DNA from: Arthrobacter sp. Hiyo8
GTDB lineage: Bacteria > Actinomycetota > Actinomycetes > Actinomycetales > Micrococcaceae
Reading direction: 5' to 3'
Length of the DNA: 64,000 nucleotides
Assembly (NCBI GenBank): GCA_001549895.1
Contig: AP014719.1
Span: 1,798,001 to 1,862,000, forward strand
Shown here: piece by piece, positions 48,224-58,080 of the stretch
Numbering within the stretch: the stretch's first letter is position 1
Layout of the letters: each line of letters opens with the position of its first letter
Notes under the pieces: generated by a model
The model's database searches: none
The model's input: only the letters and a program-made list of their open reading frames with translations
Told to the model about the DNA's origin: nothing
Position numbers and translations under genes: made by a program

Positions 48224-48271
48224 AACGACGGCGGCCGGCCCACCTCGCAAGGTGGGCCGGCCGCCGTCGTT
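48224..48271. terminator. Strong bidirectional terminator between phoU and gpmA
   Basis: A perfect 22-bp stem (AACGACGGCGGCCGGCCCACCT) with a 4-base loop lies between the two convergent stops and is followed by TCTC. Confidence 0.93.
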
Positions 48272-48281
48272 CTCTCAAAAA

Positions 48282-49028
48282 CTACTTCTTGCCCTGGGCA
48301 GCTACAGCCTTGATGGACTCTGCCGCGGCCTCGGGGTCGAGATAGGTTCCGCCGGGGTTGATCGGCTGGAAGTTCTCGTCCAGGTCGTAGACCAGCGGGA
48401 TGCCGGTGGGGATGTTGAGGCCCGCGATGTCTTCGTCGCTGATGCCGTCGAGGTGTTTGACGAGCGCGCGCAGGGAATTGCCGTGAGCCGTGACCAGGAC
48501 GGTCTTGCCCGACTTGAGGTCTTCCTTGATGTCGGATTCCCAGTACGGCAGGAGACGCACGAGGACGTCCTTGAGGCATTCGGTGCGCGGGAGGGCATCG
48601 CCGAGATCCGCGTAACGGGGATCGTGTGCCTGGGAGAACTCGCTGTCGTCGGAGAGCGGGGGCGGCGGGGTGTCGTAGCTGCGGCGCCATTCCATGAACT
48701 GCTCTTCACCGAACTCAGCGAGGGTCTGGGCCTTGTCCTTGCCCTGCAAGGCGCCGTAGTGGCGCTCGTTGAGGCGCCAGTCACGCTTGACCGGGATCCA
48801 GCCGCGATCGGCCTTGTCCAAGGCGATGTTCGCGGTGTTGATGGCCCGCTTGAGCAGGGACGTGTACAGGATGTCCGGGAGAATGTTGTTCTCGACCAGA
48901 AGCTCTCCGCCGCGGGCTGCTTCCTCGCGGCCTTGGTCGTTCAGGTCGACGTCCACCCAGCCGGTGAACAGGTTCTTGGCGTTCCAGTCGCTGTGGCCGT
49001 GGCGCAGCAGAATCAGCTTGTAAGTCAT
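48282..49028 (-). CDS. gpmA: 2,3-bisphosphoglycerate-dependent phosphoglycerate mutase
   Basis: 248 residues from ATG 49028 (an in-frame ATG at 49037 adds three residues). The catalytic His is in [20 protein letters not shown], the acid in [15 protein letters not shown] and the second His in [17 protein letters not shown]. Glycolytic enzyme interconverting 3- and 2-phosphoglycerate. Intact. Convergent with phoU. Confidence 0.95.
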   Translation of the reverse strand: MTYKLILLRHGHSDWNAKNLFTGWVDVDLNDQGREEAARGGELLVENNILPDILYTSLLKRAINTANIALDKADRGWIPVKRDWRLNERHYGALQGKDKAQTLAEFGEEQFMEWRRSYDTPPPPLSDDSEFSQAHDPRYADLGDALPRTECLKDVLVRLLPYWESDIKEDLKSGKTVLVTAHGNSLRALVKHLDGISDEDIAGLNIPTGIPLVYDLDENFQPINPGGTYLDPEAAAESIKAVAAQGKK

Positions 49029-49076
49029 GGTTTTCATCCTAAGCGATCAAGCCCTGCCGTCGCCGGGCGTTACGCC

Positions 49077-49148
49077 CTCCACGACGCGGGGTCACTTAGC
49101 GCCGGTGTTTGACCGCCGGATGGGCCGTAAGTGACCCCGCGTTGGAGG
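49077..49148. repeat. Long palindrome between gpmA and methyltransferase starts
   Basis: Left arm 49077-49098 and right arm 49128-49148 share CGCGGGGTCACTTA in inverted order with one extra base on the left. The loop of about 29 bases is GC-rich. It lies between two divergent starts. Confidence 0.8.
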
Positions 49149-49161
49149 ATAAAGTAGGACG

Positions 49162-49974
49162 GTGGTGCGAAAAGCGGAGCGGGTGCAGGGAAGGCGCGGC
49201 AAACCCGTCGGAAACATCACCAGGGGCACCACCAATCCCAACCGCATGCGCCGTTTGGACCGCTGGTTGGCGGGCCCGCAGGGATGGCGGCTACGCTCCG
49301 CCGTCGACCCCTTGGTAGTGGACCTTGGCTACGGCGCTTCCCCGGCCACCGCCGTCGAACTCTTCGAAAGGCTGCAGGCCGTCCGCCCGGACGTCCGCGT
49401 GTGCGGGATCGAGATCGAACCCGAGCGAGTCAGTATCGCGAAGCCCTTGGAAAGGCCCGGGCTCAGCTTCCACGTGGGCGGTTTCGAGGTTCCTGTTCCG
49501 GGCAATCCAGTGTTGGTGCGCGCCTTCAACGTACTGCGGCAATACGAGGAGTCGGACGTGGCGGGGATCTGGGCGCTCGTGCAGTCGCGGTTGGCACCGC
49601 AGGGGTTGTTCATCGACGGTACGTGTGACGAAATCGGCCGCAGGGTGACGTGGGTTGCACTGGATCCGGACCGGCCGTTGAGCCTGAGCCTGTCCATGCG
49701 GTTCGGCGGCTTCGAACTGCCCTCTGACGTGGCCGAACGCCTGCCCAAGGCACTCATCCACCGCAATATCCCCGGCGAACGCATCCATGCTTTCCTGAAT
49801 GCGTTGGACCAAGCCTGGCTGGAAGCCGCACCGCTTGCGTCCTTCGGCAGCAGGCAGCGGTGGACCGCCATGTGCCAATCAATGCGCGACGCCGGTTGGC
49901 CCCTTCAGGACGGACCCTCGCGCTGGCGCTTGGGGGAACTTACGGTCGACTGGTCAGCGGTGGCCCCGGCTTAG
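49162..49974 (+). CDS. Class I SAM-dependent methyltransferase-like protein
   Basis: 270 residues and intact. A glycine motif for SAM binding is in LVVDLGYGASPATAVELFERL, the acidic end of strand 2 in CGIEIEPERV, and the motif LAPQGLFIDGTCDEIGRR follows. No DNA- or protein-target motif is evident, so the substrate is unknown. The start GTG at 49162 gives a basic N-terminus (RKAERVQGRRGK). It is divergent from gpmA. Confidence 0.72.
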   Translation: MVRKAERVQGRRGKPVGNITRGTTNPNRMRRLDRWLAGPQGWRLRSAVDPLVVDLGYGASPATAVELFERLQAVRPDVRVCGIEIEPERVSIAKPLERPGLSFHVGGFEVPVPGNPVLVRAFNVLRQYEESDVAGIWALVQSRLAPQGLFIDGTCDEIGRRVTWVALDPDRPLSLSLSMRFGGFELPSDVAERLPKALIHRNIPGERIHAFLNALDQAWLEAAPLASFGSRQRWTAMCQSMRDAGWPLQDGPSRWRLGELTVDWSAVAPA

Positions 49975-49991
49975 TTGGCCGCGGGCAGGCC

Positions 49992-50098
49992 TGGGCCCAC
50001 ACCGGCGAGGGCCCGGCCTGAGCTTGCGAAGGCTGGGAGCCGGTTGGGCCCACGCCGGCAGGGTTCCCTGAGCGAGCTTGCGAGCTTAGGGAGCCGGT
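49992..50098. repeat. Imperfect tandem duplication of about 53 bp
   Basis: Two copies (49992-50044 and 50045-50098) begin TGGGCCCAC and end GGAGCCGGT; each holds CTTGCGA. The second contains the dyad CCCTGAGC/GCTTAGGG. It fills the gap between convergent genes and may serve as a terminator or mobile intergenic repeat. Confidence 0.8.
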
Positions 50099-50103
50099 GG
50101 GGA

Positions 50104-50442
50104 TCACCAGGGACCGTACGGCCCCTGGTTGCGGCCGCTGTTGCCGATTTCCTTCACCGCGGGACGGACGTCCGCCAAATAGACGCACGCCGCGGTGACA
50201 GCCGCGATGCCGAAGAAGCCGAAGCCACCGCCGCCACCGAGCAGGGACAGCCCCCCGATCACCGCTGCGATGCCGGTCAGGGCAAGCCAGAAAGTCTTGG
50301 TGCGCTTGGACGCGGCCTCAAAGGACGAGGGTTTGTGGCGCAGGCAATCGACCAGCGCCCACAGCTCCAAAGCGAAGGCGACCAGTCCCAGAATGAACCA
50401 AATCCCATTCTGGATGTTTGAAATCAAAATTTTTCCGTCCAC
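50104..50442 (-). CDS. DUF2516 family membrane protein
   Basis: 112 residues from GTG 50442. Three hydrophobic helices are seen (NIQNGIWFILGLVAFALELWALVDCL, FWLALTGIAAVIGGLSLL, GFFGIAAVTAACVYLADV) and the end KEIGNSGRNQGPYGPW is typical of this actinobacterial family. Function unknown. Confidence 0.8.
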   Translation of the reverse strand: MDGKILISNIQNGIWFILGLVAFALELWALVDCLRHKPSSFEAASKRTKTFWLALTGIAAVIGGLSLLGGGGGFGFFGIAAVTAACVYLADVRPAVKEIGNSGRNQGPYGPW

Positions 50443-50452
50443 GCCCACAAGC

Positions 50453-51634
50453 CTAGCGGTCAAGCGACTTGAACGCTTGCTCCAAATCCGCCCAGAGGTC
50501 TTCGACGTTCTCGATTCCGACGCTCATCCTGACCAGGTTGTCCGGCACGCTGAGCGGCTCGGCGGTGTGCCGGCGTCGGCGTTCGATGAGGGATTCGACG
50601 CCGCCCAGCGACGTCGCCGGGATCCACAACTGCAATGCACGAACCAGCTGATCTGCCGCGTCGGCACCGCTGCGGGTCCCGTCTCCGGCGAGCTGGATGC
50701 AGAGGATCGAGCCGAAGCCCTTCATTTGGGACTTGGCCGCTCATGGCCGGGATCGGTGGGCAGGCCCGGGAAACGGATCGACTCGACGCGGGGGTGGGTA
50801 CTCAGCCGCTCGGCCAGGGTTGCTGCAGAAGCTTGCGAGCGCTCGATCCGGAGTGCCAGCGTGCGCAGTCCGCGGAGCGCGAGCCAGGCCTCGAACGGGC
50901 CGCGATGCCGCCGTGGATGATGCGGTGGTGCAGGAGTTCCCCGCGCAGCCCGGCGTCGGATGTCACCAAGGCGCCGAGTACGACGTCGGAGTGGCCGGCC
51001 AGGTATTTGGTCACCGAATGGAGCACGACGTCGGAGCCCAGGCTGAGGGGCTGCTGGACGAGCGGCGTGGAGAAGGTGTTGTCCGTGACCACGATGGCAC
51101 CGACCTCATGGGCCGCGGTGGCCAGGGCCCGGACGTCGGCGATGCCGAGCATGGGGTTGGTGGGGCTTTCGATCCACAGCATGCTGGCGGGCTTTCCATC
51201 CGCGGGGGCGAGCTGCGCCTTGACGGCGTCAGTGTCCGCGATGTCGACGGTCCGCAATTCAAGAATGCCCTTGGCCGCGAGTTCGGTGGCCATGACGAGC
51301 GATCCTGCGTAGCTGTGCGTCGGCATGACGAGGACTCCCCGGCCGGCACAAGCGACAACGCGGAACTCACCGCGGCCAGGCCCGAGGCATACAGCAGGCC
51401 GGGCAGCTCGGCGCCCTCCAGCTGGGCCAGCGCTTCCTCGAACGGATCCCACGTGGGGTTGGCATAGCGTCCGTAGCCGCGGTCGCCGTCGCTCAGTGCT
51501 CCCGTGCCGAAATACGTGGAGGACAGAACGATGGGCGGGTTGACGGGCTGGTCATGGCTTCGTTCGGGACGGCCTGCCGCCACCACCACAGTGTCAGGGG
51601 ACAGATCTGCGGCATGTTCTCGGGAAAGACTCAT
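50453..51634 (-). CDS. Cystathionine gamma-synthase/lyase-like PLP enzyme, three frame breaks
   Basis: The transsulfuration-family fold type I enzyme. Marks in order: SSTYFGTG, YGRYANPTWDPFEEALAQLEGAE, SGLAAVSSAL, WIESPTNPMLGI, VTDNTFSTPLVQ and the PLP lysine in HSVTKYLAGHSD. Tail SVGIENVEDLWADLEQAF is typical. Bases are missing near 51338, 50904 and 50742; repaired joins read PAGGVLVMPTH, IAGPFEAWLALRGLR and HERAKSQMKGF. About 394 residues. Synthase and lyase cannot be told apart here. Confidence 0.86.
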
Positions 51635-51772
51635 TGCCCCAGCCTACGGCGCGGGGAGCGGGCGCTGGAAAGCTGTTACGGCTTCGTCTCGCCCAGCGGT
51701 AGGGTGCGTCGCGCCCGGGCGGGCGAGCGCCGTCGTCGGGCACTGTCAGAGTTCCTCTGTACGCTTAGATCC

Positions 51773-52453
51773 GTGACTACGCAGCGCCTCAAGCAGGACC
51801 AGAGCCCCATGCCGGACCAGCGCCCCGGACTCTTCATCGCTTTCGAAGGCGGGGACGGGGCCGGCAAGTCCACGCAGGCCGCCCGCCTGGCTGAGTCGCT
51901 CGAGTCCCTTGGCTTTTCCGTGCTGCGCACCCGGGAGCCCGGAGGCACGCCGATCGGTGAGAAGCTGCGTTCCCTCGTGCTGGACCACGGCCACGGCACT
52001 ATTGATCCCCGGACCGAGGCCCTGATGTTCGCAGCCTCCCGGGCCGCCCACGCAAGCCAGGTCATCCGCCCGGCGTTGGCACAAGGCGCAGTGGTGATCA
52101 CGGACCGCTATATAGACTCCTCCGTCGCTTACCAGGGCGCCGGCAGGGATCTCGGAACCGTCGACGTCAGGCGGCTCAACGAATGGGCCACCGAAGGACT
52201 CGAGCCGGACCTGACTGTCCTCCTCGACGTCCACCCGGGCGATGGCCGGGACCGCAGAACTGCCGGAGACGCTGCCGAGGACCGGCTCGAGTCGGAACCG
52301 GACGATTTCCACGCCCGCATCCGTGCCGCTTTCCTGGAACTGGCACAGGCGCGCCCGGAGACGTACCTCGTGCTGCCCGCCAAGGATGCCGTCGAGGACC
52401 TCGCCGCGCAGATCCTCCGGCGCGTGCAGGACTTACTTGGGAGCCGCACATGA
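51773..52453 (+). CDS. tmk: Thymidylate kinase
   Basis: Makes dTDP from dTMP. The P-loop is in IAFEGGDGAGKSTQA, the substrate motif in TDRYIDSSVAYQGAGR and TREPGGTPIGE, and LDVHPGDGRDRR takes the place of the lid. 226 residues from GTG 51773; ATG 51809 would also serve. Intact. The stop overlaps the holB start (ATGA). Confidence 0.93.
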   Translation: MTTQRLKQDQSPMPDQRPGLFIAFEGGDGAGKSTQAARLAESLESLGFSVLRTREPGGTPIGEKLRSLVLDHGHGTIDPRTEALMFAASRAAHASQVIRPALAQGAVVITDRYIDSSVAYQGAGRDLGTVDVRRLNEWATEGLEPDLTVLLDVHPGDGRDRRTAGDAAEDRLESEPDDFHARIRAAFLELAQARPETYLVLPAKDAVEDLAAQILRRVQDLLGSRT

Positions 52454-53596
52454 GCGTCTGGGACGAGCTCCAGGGCCAAGCGCCCGTCGTCGCGCAATTG
52501 CGCGCGGCTGCCCAAGGCGAAGGCCTCACGCACGCGTGGTTGTTCACCGGACCGCCGGGGTCGGGCCGTTCCAACGCGGCCAAGGCGTTCGCGGCGGCAT
52601 TGAACTGTGAGCAGGACGACGTCGCACTTCGCGGCTGCGGCGAATGCGCATCGTGCCGGACCATCCTTGGCGAGACCCACTCAGACGTGACCTTCGTGCG
52701 CACGGAGAAGGTCACCATCACCATCGAAGAAGCCCGCCAGCTGGTGTCCAAGGCCGGCGACCGGCCGGCGTCGGGCCGCTGGCGCATCATTGTGGTGGAG
52801 GACGCGGACCGTATGGCCGAGCGCACCACCAACGTACTCCTCAAGGCCATCGAGGAACCCACGCCCCGGACCATCTGGATGCTGTGCGCGCCGTCGCCCG
52901 CGGATGTGCTGGTCACCATCCGCTCGCGTTGCCGTCCCGTGAGCCTTCGGATTCCGCCGGCTGCCGACGTCGCCGCCCTGCTGGTAAGGCGCGACGGCGT
53001 CGACCCCGCCATCGCTGACCGGCCGCCCGCGCTGCCCAAAGCCACATCGGCATTGCGCGTCGGCTGGCCCGCGATCCGGAGGCCAGGGAACGCCGGATGG
53101 AGACTGTCCGTTTCCCGCTGGGCCTGAGGGGCGTCACTGCCGCCGTGATGATGGCCGAAAAGCTCGTCAAGATCGCGACTGATGAAGCCAACAGCTCCAA
53201 CGACGAACGCGACGCCGCCGAAAAGGTCGCCCTGCTCGCGAGCTTGGGCGCTCCGGAATCGGGCACGCTGCCGCCGTCGATGCGAAGCCAGGTGAGGCAA
53301 CTTGAGGACGACCAGAAACGGCGGCCAAGCGCTCCATCACCGATTCCCTCGACCGCACGCTGACTGATCTGCTGTCCTTCTATCGGGACGTCCTGGTCAT
53401 CCAACTGGGGAACGCCGTGGAGTTGGTCAACGTTGAACTCAGGAGTGAACTAGAGGCCTATGCGGCAGGCTCCACGCCTGAAATCACCTTGGCGCGCATG
53501 GATGCCATCAACAAGGCGCGCGTGCGGATCACCACCACCAACGTGGCACCGCTGCTGGCCGTCGAGTCCATGGCGAGCAGCCTGATTCAGCAATAG
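52450..53596 (+). CDS. holB: DNA polymerase III delta' subunit, two frame breaks
   Basis: A clamp-loader subunit. P-loop-like GPPGSGRSNAAKAF, zinc-binding CGECASC, VVEDADRMAERTTNVLLKAIEEP and the SRC motif IRSRCRPVSLR are seen. Breaks near 53032 and 53322; repaired joins read DRPARAAQSHIGIARRLA and QKRRAKRSITDSLDRTL. The C-terminal helical collar domain runs to ASSLIQQ at 53593. About 382 residues. Position after tmk is standard. Confidence 0.9.
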
Positions 53597-53645
53597 CCGG
53601 ATAGTTTAGAAGTACAGCACGCTTCCCCAGCCTGAGGAGAAACGC

Positions 53646-55247
53646 ATGACCCCCGCACGACGCCGGCCCGCCGGGTCCAGTTCCAGGACACGGTTCCCCT
53701 CACTGCGGCGGGTGGCAGCGGCCGTCGCTGCCACGGTCTCCGCGAGCCTGCTGCTGAGCGGCTGCGTTTTCTCGGTACCGGCGCCCAACGATGGTGCCGG
53801 CAACGGGTCCGGCAACGTCAGCTCCCCGGATGCGTCCATCGCCGCCGCGGCGCCGGCAGGACTGGAGAGTTTCTACTCCCAAAGAGTGAACTGGACGTCC
53901 TGTGAGCAGGGATTCCAGTGCGCCAACATCAAAGTGCCGGTGGACTATGCCAAACCCGATGGTGACAGCATCTCCATCGCGGCCATCCGGCTCCAGAGCC
54001 AAGGCACAAAGAAGGGTTCACTCCTGGTGAATCCCGGTGGCCCTGGCGCTTCGGGCTATGACTTCGTCAGGGACGCGGCGAAAACCCACTTCACCAGCAA
54101 GCTGCGGTCCAGCTTCGACCTGGTGGGCTTCGATCCCCGCGGCGTCAAGCGGTCGGCGCCGGTGACGTGCCTCAGCGATGCCGAGCGGGACGCTTCCCGC
54201 GAGAAGGTCTACAACTACGAAACCGACCAGGGCATCGCCGCGGCGTTGGCCGACACCAAGGCCATCAATACCAAGTGCGTGGAAAAATCCGGGCCCGCCC
54301 TGCCGCACATTGACACTGCCAGCTCCGCCAAGGACATGGACATCCTCCGTGCAGTGCTGAACGACGCAAAACTCAACTACCTGGGCTTCTCCTACGGAAC
54401 GTCCCTGGGCGCCACCTATGCGTCCTTGTTCCCGAACAACGTCGGCAGGCTCGTTTTGGATGGCGCTGTGGATCCGGCCCTCAACAACGAGGACCTCACT
54501 GCGGGGCAGGCCGAGGCGTTCGAAAAGGAGCTCCGCACTTATGTGGCGGATTGCCAGGCAAGATCCGGATGCCCGATGACCGGCAGCGTCGATAATGGCG
54601 TGCAGCAGATCCAGGACCTCATTGCCGACGTCGAGCAGAATCCCAAGCGCGCCAAGGACGAGCGTCTGGTCACCGGGGCGACGTTCGTCAGCGGTATTTT
54701 CACCCCGCTCTACGACAACGAATCGTGGCCCGTCCTGACCCAGGCCCTGGTGGCCGCGTTCAAGGGCGACGTGTCGCTCATGCTTCGGATTGCCGACTTC
54801 GGCGCAGACCGGGACCCGAACGGCACCTACACTTCGAACACCCAGTTCGCGTTCAACGCCATCAACTGCCTTGACTACCCCATGGTCACGGACACGGCCG
54901 GGATGCGTTCCGAGGAAGCCCGGCTGAAGCAGCTCTCCCCAACCTTCGGCTACTACTTCGCTTACGGCGGCATCAACTGCAAGGACTGGCCCTACAAGCC
55001 CGTGCACACGCCTGCTCCCGTCAAGTACACGGGCTCGGCGCCGGTTGTGGTTATTGGCACCACCGGGGACCCGGCGACACCTGTCGCCTGGGCTGGTTCC
55101 CTACGGAAACAACTCGGCAATGCTTCCCTCGTGACGTGGAAGGGCGAAGGCCACACCGCCTACGGCCGCTCCAACCAGTGCGTTTCCGACGCCGTGGACA
55201 ACTACTTCGTGAATGGAACGGCGCCTTCAGACGGGACTATGTGCTGA
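53646..55247 (+). CDS. Secreted alpha/beta-hydrolase, tripeptidyl-aminopeptidase type lipoprotein
   Basis: 533 residues and intact. A signal peptide with lipobox LSGC is followed by an N-terminal region and a catalytic domain: oxyanion area LLVNPGGPGASGYDFV, nucleophile Ser in YLGFSYGTSLGATYAS, Asp in VIGTTGDPATPVAW and His in WKGEGHTAYGRS. The C-terminal part belongs to the TAP-like C-terminal domain. This matches streptomycete SlpD/SlpE-like peptidases that clip tripeptides outside the cell. Starts with ATG after GAGGAGAAACGC. Confidence 0.87.
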   Translation: MTPARRRPAGSSSRTRFPSLRRVAAAVAATVSASLLLSGCVFSVPAPNDGAGNGSGNVSSPDASIAAAAPAGLESFYSQRVNWTSCEQGFQCANIKVPVDYAKPDGDSISIAAIRLQSQGTKKGSLLVNPGGPGASGYDFVRDAAKTHFTSKLRSSFDLVGFDPRGVKRSAPVTCLSDAERDASREKVYNYETDQGIAAALADTKAINTKCVEKSGPALPHIDTASSAKDMDILRAVLNDAKLNYLGFSYGTSLGATYASLFPNNVGRLVLDGAVDPALNNEDLTAGQAEAFEKELRTYVADCQARSGCPMTGSVDNGVQQIQDLIADVEQNPKRAKDERLVTGATFVSGIFTPLYDNESWPVLTQALVAAFKGDVSLMLRIADFGADRDPNGTYTSNTQFAFNAINCLDYPMVTDTAGMRSEEARLKQLSPTFGYYFAYGGINCKDWPYKPVHTPAPVKYTGSAPVVVIGTTGDPATPVAWAGSLRKQLGNASLVTWKGEGHTAYGRSNQCVSDAVDNYFVNGTAPSDGTMC

Positions 55248-55275
55248 GCTTGTTCGCAAACTTGAGGCGCCCGCG

Positions 55276-56019
55276 CTAGAGCCGTGCCGCGCGGGGCTCA
55301 AGCAATGCGGGAAGGTCCTTGACTGAGGGCACGACGGCGGTGGCGCCGGCCGCGCGCAAAGCCGCCTCGGAGTGGAAGCCAGTGAGCACGCCCACCACGG
55401 CGGAGGCGCCGGAGCGAAGGCCGGACAACATATCCGAGCTCGTGTCCCCCACCACGACGACCTCGCGGACATCATCCAGGTCAAGGGCCAAGACTGCCGT
55501 GAGAATCATGTCTGGGTAAGGGCGCCCGCGGCCGGCGTCGGCCGGGCACAGGCTGAGATCGGCCTTCCCCATCCAGCCCAGGGACTCGAGCACCATGTTC
55601 TGGGTGTGCCGGCCGAAGCCCGTAGCCAGGCAAACTTTCACGCCGGAGTCTCGCAACCAGTCGATGGTTTCCTCAGCACCTGGAATAGCCCGGACGCCAC
55701 CGTCGGCAATCAGATCGTCGTAGGCGCGTTCGAAGGCCTTGTTGGCGCTCTCAGCTCGTCGTGCTTCTTCAAAAAGATGGCTGAAAACGGTCAACTTGGA
55801 AAAGCCCATGGTGTCCCGGGCGTAGCCGAGCATGCTTTCGAAACGGGGCGAACCAGGCTCGACGCCGGTCTCCTGCAGGGCGAGCGACATCGCCCGCTCG
55901 GTACGGCCATCGTCGGTAATCGTGGTGCCCACCATATCCAAGACAGCAAGCCGCAGCCGCTCCGCACGGTGTGCCCCGGCGTCGTCCGCGTTGATCCTCT
56001 TGCTGCTGTCCATGCTCAT
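55276..56019 (-). CDS. Phosphonatase-like HAD hydrolase
   Basis: 247 residues and intact. Motif I is LAVLDMVGTTITDDG, with Met-Val in place of the usual x-x of DxDGT, as in phosphonoacetaldehyde-hydrolase-like proteins. Motif II is LATGFGRH, and the Lys/Arg and acid parts are GRGRPYPDMI and VVVGDTSSDML. The cap domain includes FSKLTVFSHLFEEA. It lacks linked phosphonate genes, so the substrate is open. Confidence 0.84.
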   Translation of the reverse strand: MSMDSSKRINADDAGAHRAERLRLAVLDMVGTTITDDGRTERAMSLALQETGVEPGSPRFESMLGYARDTMGFSKLTVFSHLFEEARRAESANKAFERAYDDLIADGGVRAIPGAEETIDWLRDSGVKVCLATGFGRHTQNMVLESLGWMGKADLSLCPADAGRGRPYPDMILTAVLALDLDDVREVVVVGDTSSDMLSGLRSGASAVVGVLTGFHSEAALRAAGATAVVPSVKDLPALLEPRAARL

Positions 56020-56240
56020 GGCGCCCCTTCGCTGGTTGATGACCGAAATCGTGCGGCCACGTTAGTCCGCCCAGCTTGCCCCGGTCCGCTACGGCGGCCT
56101 GAACCCGGCGCGACGAGCGGGTGAATTCCGCAACAACGGCGCCAAGGGAGCTCCGCGCCGGGCTGTTTTGACCCGGACGAGGTGACTCTATTACAGTTGT
56201 ATCTTGCGTGATTCAGCCGGTACCCGGACGATAGCGCGGT

Positions 56241-56313
56241 GCTTCCTTAGCTCAGTCGGTAGAGCGTTTCACTCGTAATGAAAAGGTCATCAGTTCGATT
56301 CTGATAGGAAGCT
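56241..56313 (+). tRNA. tRNA-Thr (anticodon CGU)
   Basis: The acceptor arms GCTTCCT/AGGAAGC, D-arm GCTCAGTCGGTAGAGC, anticodon stem TTTCA/TGAAA with loop CTCGTAA and the T-loop GTTCGATTC form a full cloverleaf. The anticodon is CGT in DNA. 73 nt without CCA. Confidence 0.96.
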
Positions 56314-56317
56314 CGAA

Positions 56318-56350
56318 AAGCCCCGCCATTCCACGGATTTGGCGGGGCTT
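56318..56350 (+). terminator. Terminator after tRNA-Thr
   Basis: The perfect 10-bp stem AAGCCCCGCC is followed by ATTTTTT. Five bases after the tRNA end. Confidence 0.95.
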
Positions 56351-56355
56351 ATTTT

Positions 56356-56761
56356 TTGCTCCGAGGTCCGGGCTCCACTTTTGACTCTGTTGCTGGACTC
56401 GTAGCAGCGACCCGACCCCGATCATTGAGTGCTTGGCAACAGAAGACAGGGAACCGTGATAATCGGTGACGAGTATCATGCCCAGAAGGAGCGCGGCAAG
56501 GCCAATCAACCCGAAGGTGTACGGGAAGACTGCTTTCGCTACGCCGCCCGGCAGCGCAAGTGGACCCAGGACGGTGACCAGAACGGCGCCGACACACGTC
56601 GCCCACGCCACACGCAGCGGCAACGGGAGCGACCCAGTTTCCTTGAGACTTCTCCCCAATGCCACCCCTCCGCTGATTGCCCTTGCCCAAAGAGTAAGGG
56701 CTACCGTCCTGCCGCGACAGAGGTCCGACCGGACCACCCCTTTTATGAGGGACGGTGCCAT
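56356..56761 (-). CDS. Possible small membrane protein, 3' end unclear
   Basis: From ATG 56761 the minus strand encodes about 70 hydrophilic residues, then two hydrophobic helices (VAWATCVGAVLVTVLGPLAL and AVFPYTFGLIGLAALLLGMILV) and a polar tail. The frame has no stop and runs through the terminator and tRNA gene, where the peptide is only a translation of tRNA. A lost base probably removed the true stop. I recognise no family. Confidence 0.45.
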
Positions 56762-56907
56762 GCGGGCGCCCCCGAGGTCTTGTCTGCATACCGTTGCCAC
56801 CACCGAGAACCTTGACCAGCGACGTTCCGTGGCAGACGATATTCGAATCGTGCTGCGTTGGCGCTCACTCCCGAGCTGCTCCAAGTGGCAGCTATCAGGG
56901 GGACAGC

Positions 56908-57396
56908 ATGGCAAACGTGACAGTCGATCCGGACATTTTTGAAAGTCAGGGCGAGCGGTCTGAGGGGATCTTCGATGGCTGGGAGGGGCCTTCACCGTTC
57001 TTCCTGGTCATTTCGGACGAAACGGACAAAGCGGCGGAGGCACTCCATGTTGCGATAGGACGATGCATGCGTGTTGACGGCAATGGCAACGAGCTGACCG
57101 CCGCCGAGATGGCAAGCACCGGGGAATACACCGCAAATTACTGCTCCCCGGTCTACCTCACAGACACAGGCCTGATGGCGTACTTGGACACAAACGGTGA
57201 GCTACCGCGGGCCATGGCCGACACAATGCTCCGCATCCTCGTGGAGGAAGTCGAGGCACGCGACATTACCGCCCATCTGACTACTCCGCCGCGAGGCTCC
57301 GAGTCAACGGCAGGGTGCACAGAATGGGAAGACTCTGAGGCGGGAATGGCAAGACTGGCTTTCGAAATAGCCAACCTTGACCCGGAATGGCCATAA
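56908..57396 (+). CDS. Hypothetical protein, 162 residues
   Basis: ATG 56908 follows AGGGGGAC. The acidic, soluble product has no signal peptide or membrane segment. NANYCSP-like and MADTMLRILVEEVEARD helices can be read. I do not recognise the family. It stands alone on the plus strand in the accessory tract. Confidence 0.65.
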   Translation: MANVTVDPDIFESQGERSEGIFDGWEGPSPFFLVISDETDKAAEALHVAIGRCMRVDGNGNELTAAEMASTGEYTANYCSPVYLTDTGLMAYLDTNGELPRAMADTMLRILVEEVEARDITAHLTTPPRGSESTAGCTEWEDSEAGMARLAFEIANLDPEWP

Positions 57397-57537
57397 GGCC
57401 AATGTGGCGGCTACGTCGTCCGGGCTGGGAGCAATCATCAATCATGTCCAAGCGCCGAATGCACGGTACGTGGGTGTTGTACTTGTTGCCGCCTTTCGCC
57501 GTCGTGAGCGGGAGAGACAGCCCGGCGGGTGGGTCTA

Positions 57538-57894
57538 ATGTCCACTTCGGAGAGGTCCCGCAGGACGGGCAGGGCCGCTGACGTGACCAGAAGAGCGCAG
57601 GGGCCGACGACCAGCAGAAACACGTGGCAAGCCGTGTACTCGATGTTCGGTCCGATGGCGGTCGCCAACTTCACGATGCTCCTCGTCATCGTCCTGTTCG
57701 TTGTGTTTCAACCCAAAGCCAGCGATCCGAGTACGTATTGGGCCATCGCATTGATGGCGGTCTTGATGCTTATCGCGGGAGTCCTGATGGTGAAGGGAAT
57801 GCTCCGACTCAGGCTCGTCCGCAAATCGCACAAGGAGGACCGGCGACGCATCGCCGCGGGCCTTACGTTGGAACCCGAACGCGACGATGACTGA
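57538..57894 (+). CDS. Small hypothetical membrane protein, two helices
   Basis: 118 residues from ATG 57538. A basic N-terminus precedes two membrane helices (MAVANFTMLLVIVLFVVF and YWAIALMAVLMLIAGVLMV) and a charged tail (KSHKEDRRRIAAGLTLEPERDDD). Both ends are predicted in the cytoplasm. Family not recognised. Confidence 0.6.
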   Translation: MSTSERSRRTGRAADVTRRAQGPTTSRNTWQAVYSMFGPMAVANFTMLLVIVLFVVFQPKASDPSTYWAIALMAVLMLIAGVLMVKGMLRLRLVRKSHKEDRRRIAAGLTLEPERDDD

Positions 57895-58080
57895 AACCCC
57901 GGGTGACCGAATGACTTACGTTTTCAGAGGTGGCTTATCGAACTCCGGGCGGTTCAGGATCAAAGGACCGTGGGTGATACTCACCATGAGCGCCTAGCAG
58001 CTTGAGTTCCGCCCCCGATGCCGGTGGTGGGCGCGCCACTTCGGCCCTTGGCGGCTCGAGCGTTCGGCCGTCCGCGAGAT

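Noticed and set aside
56241..56340. C-terminal coding extension ending IRIELMTFSLRVKRSTD
   Set aside because: This peptide is the reverse translation of tRNA-Thr, a known false annotation pattern.
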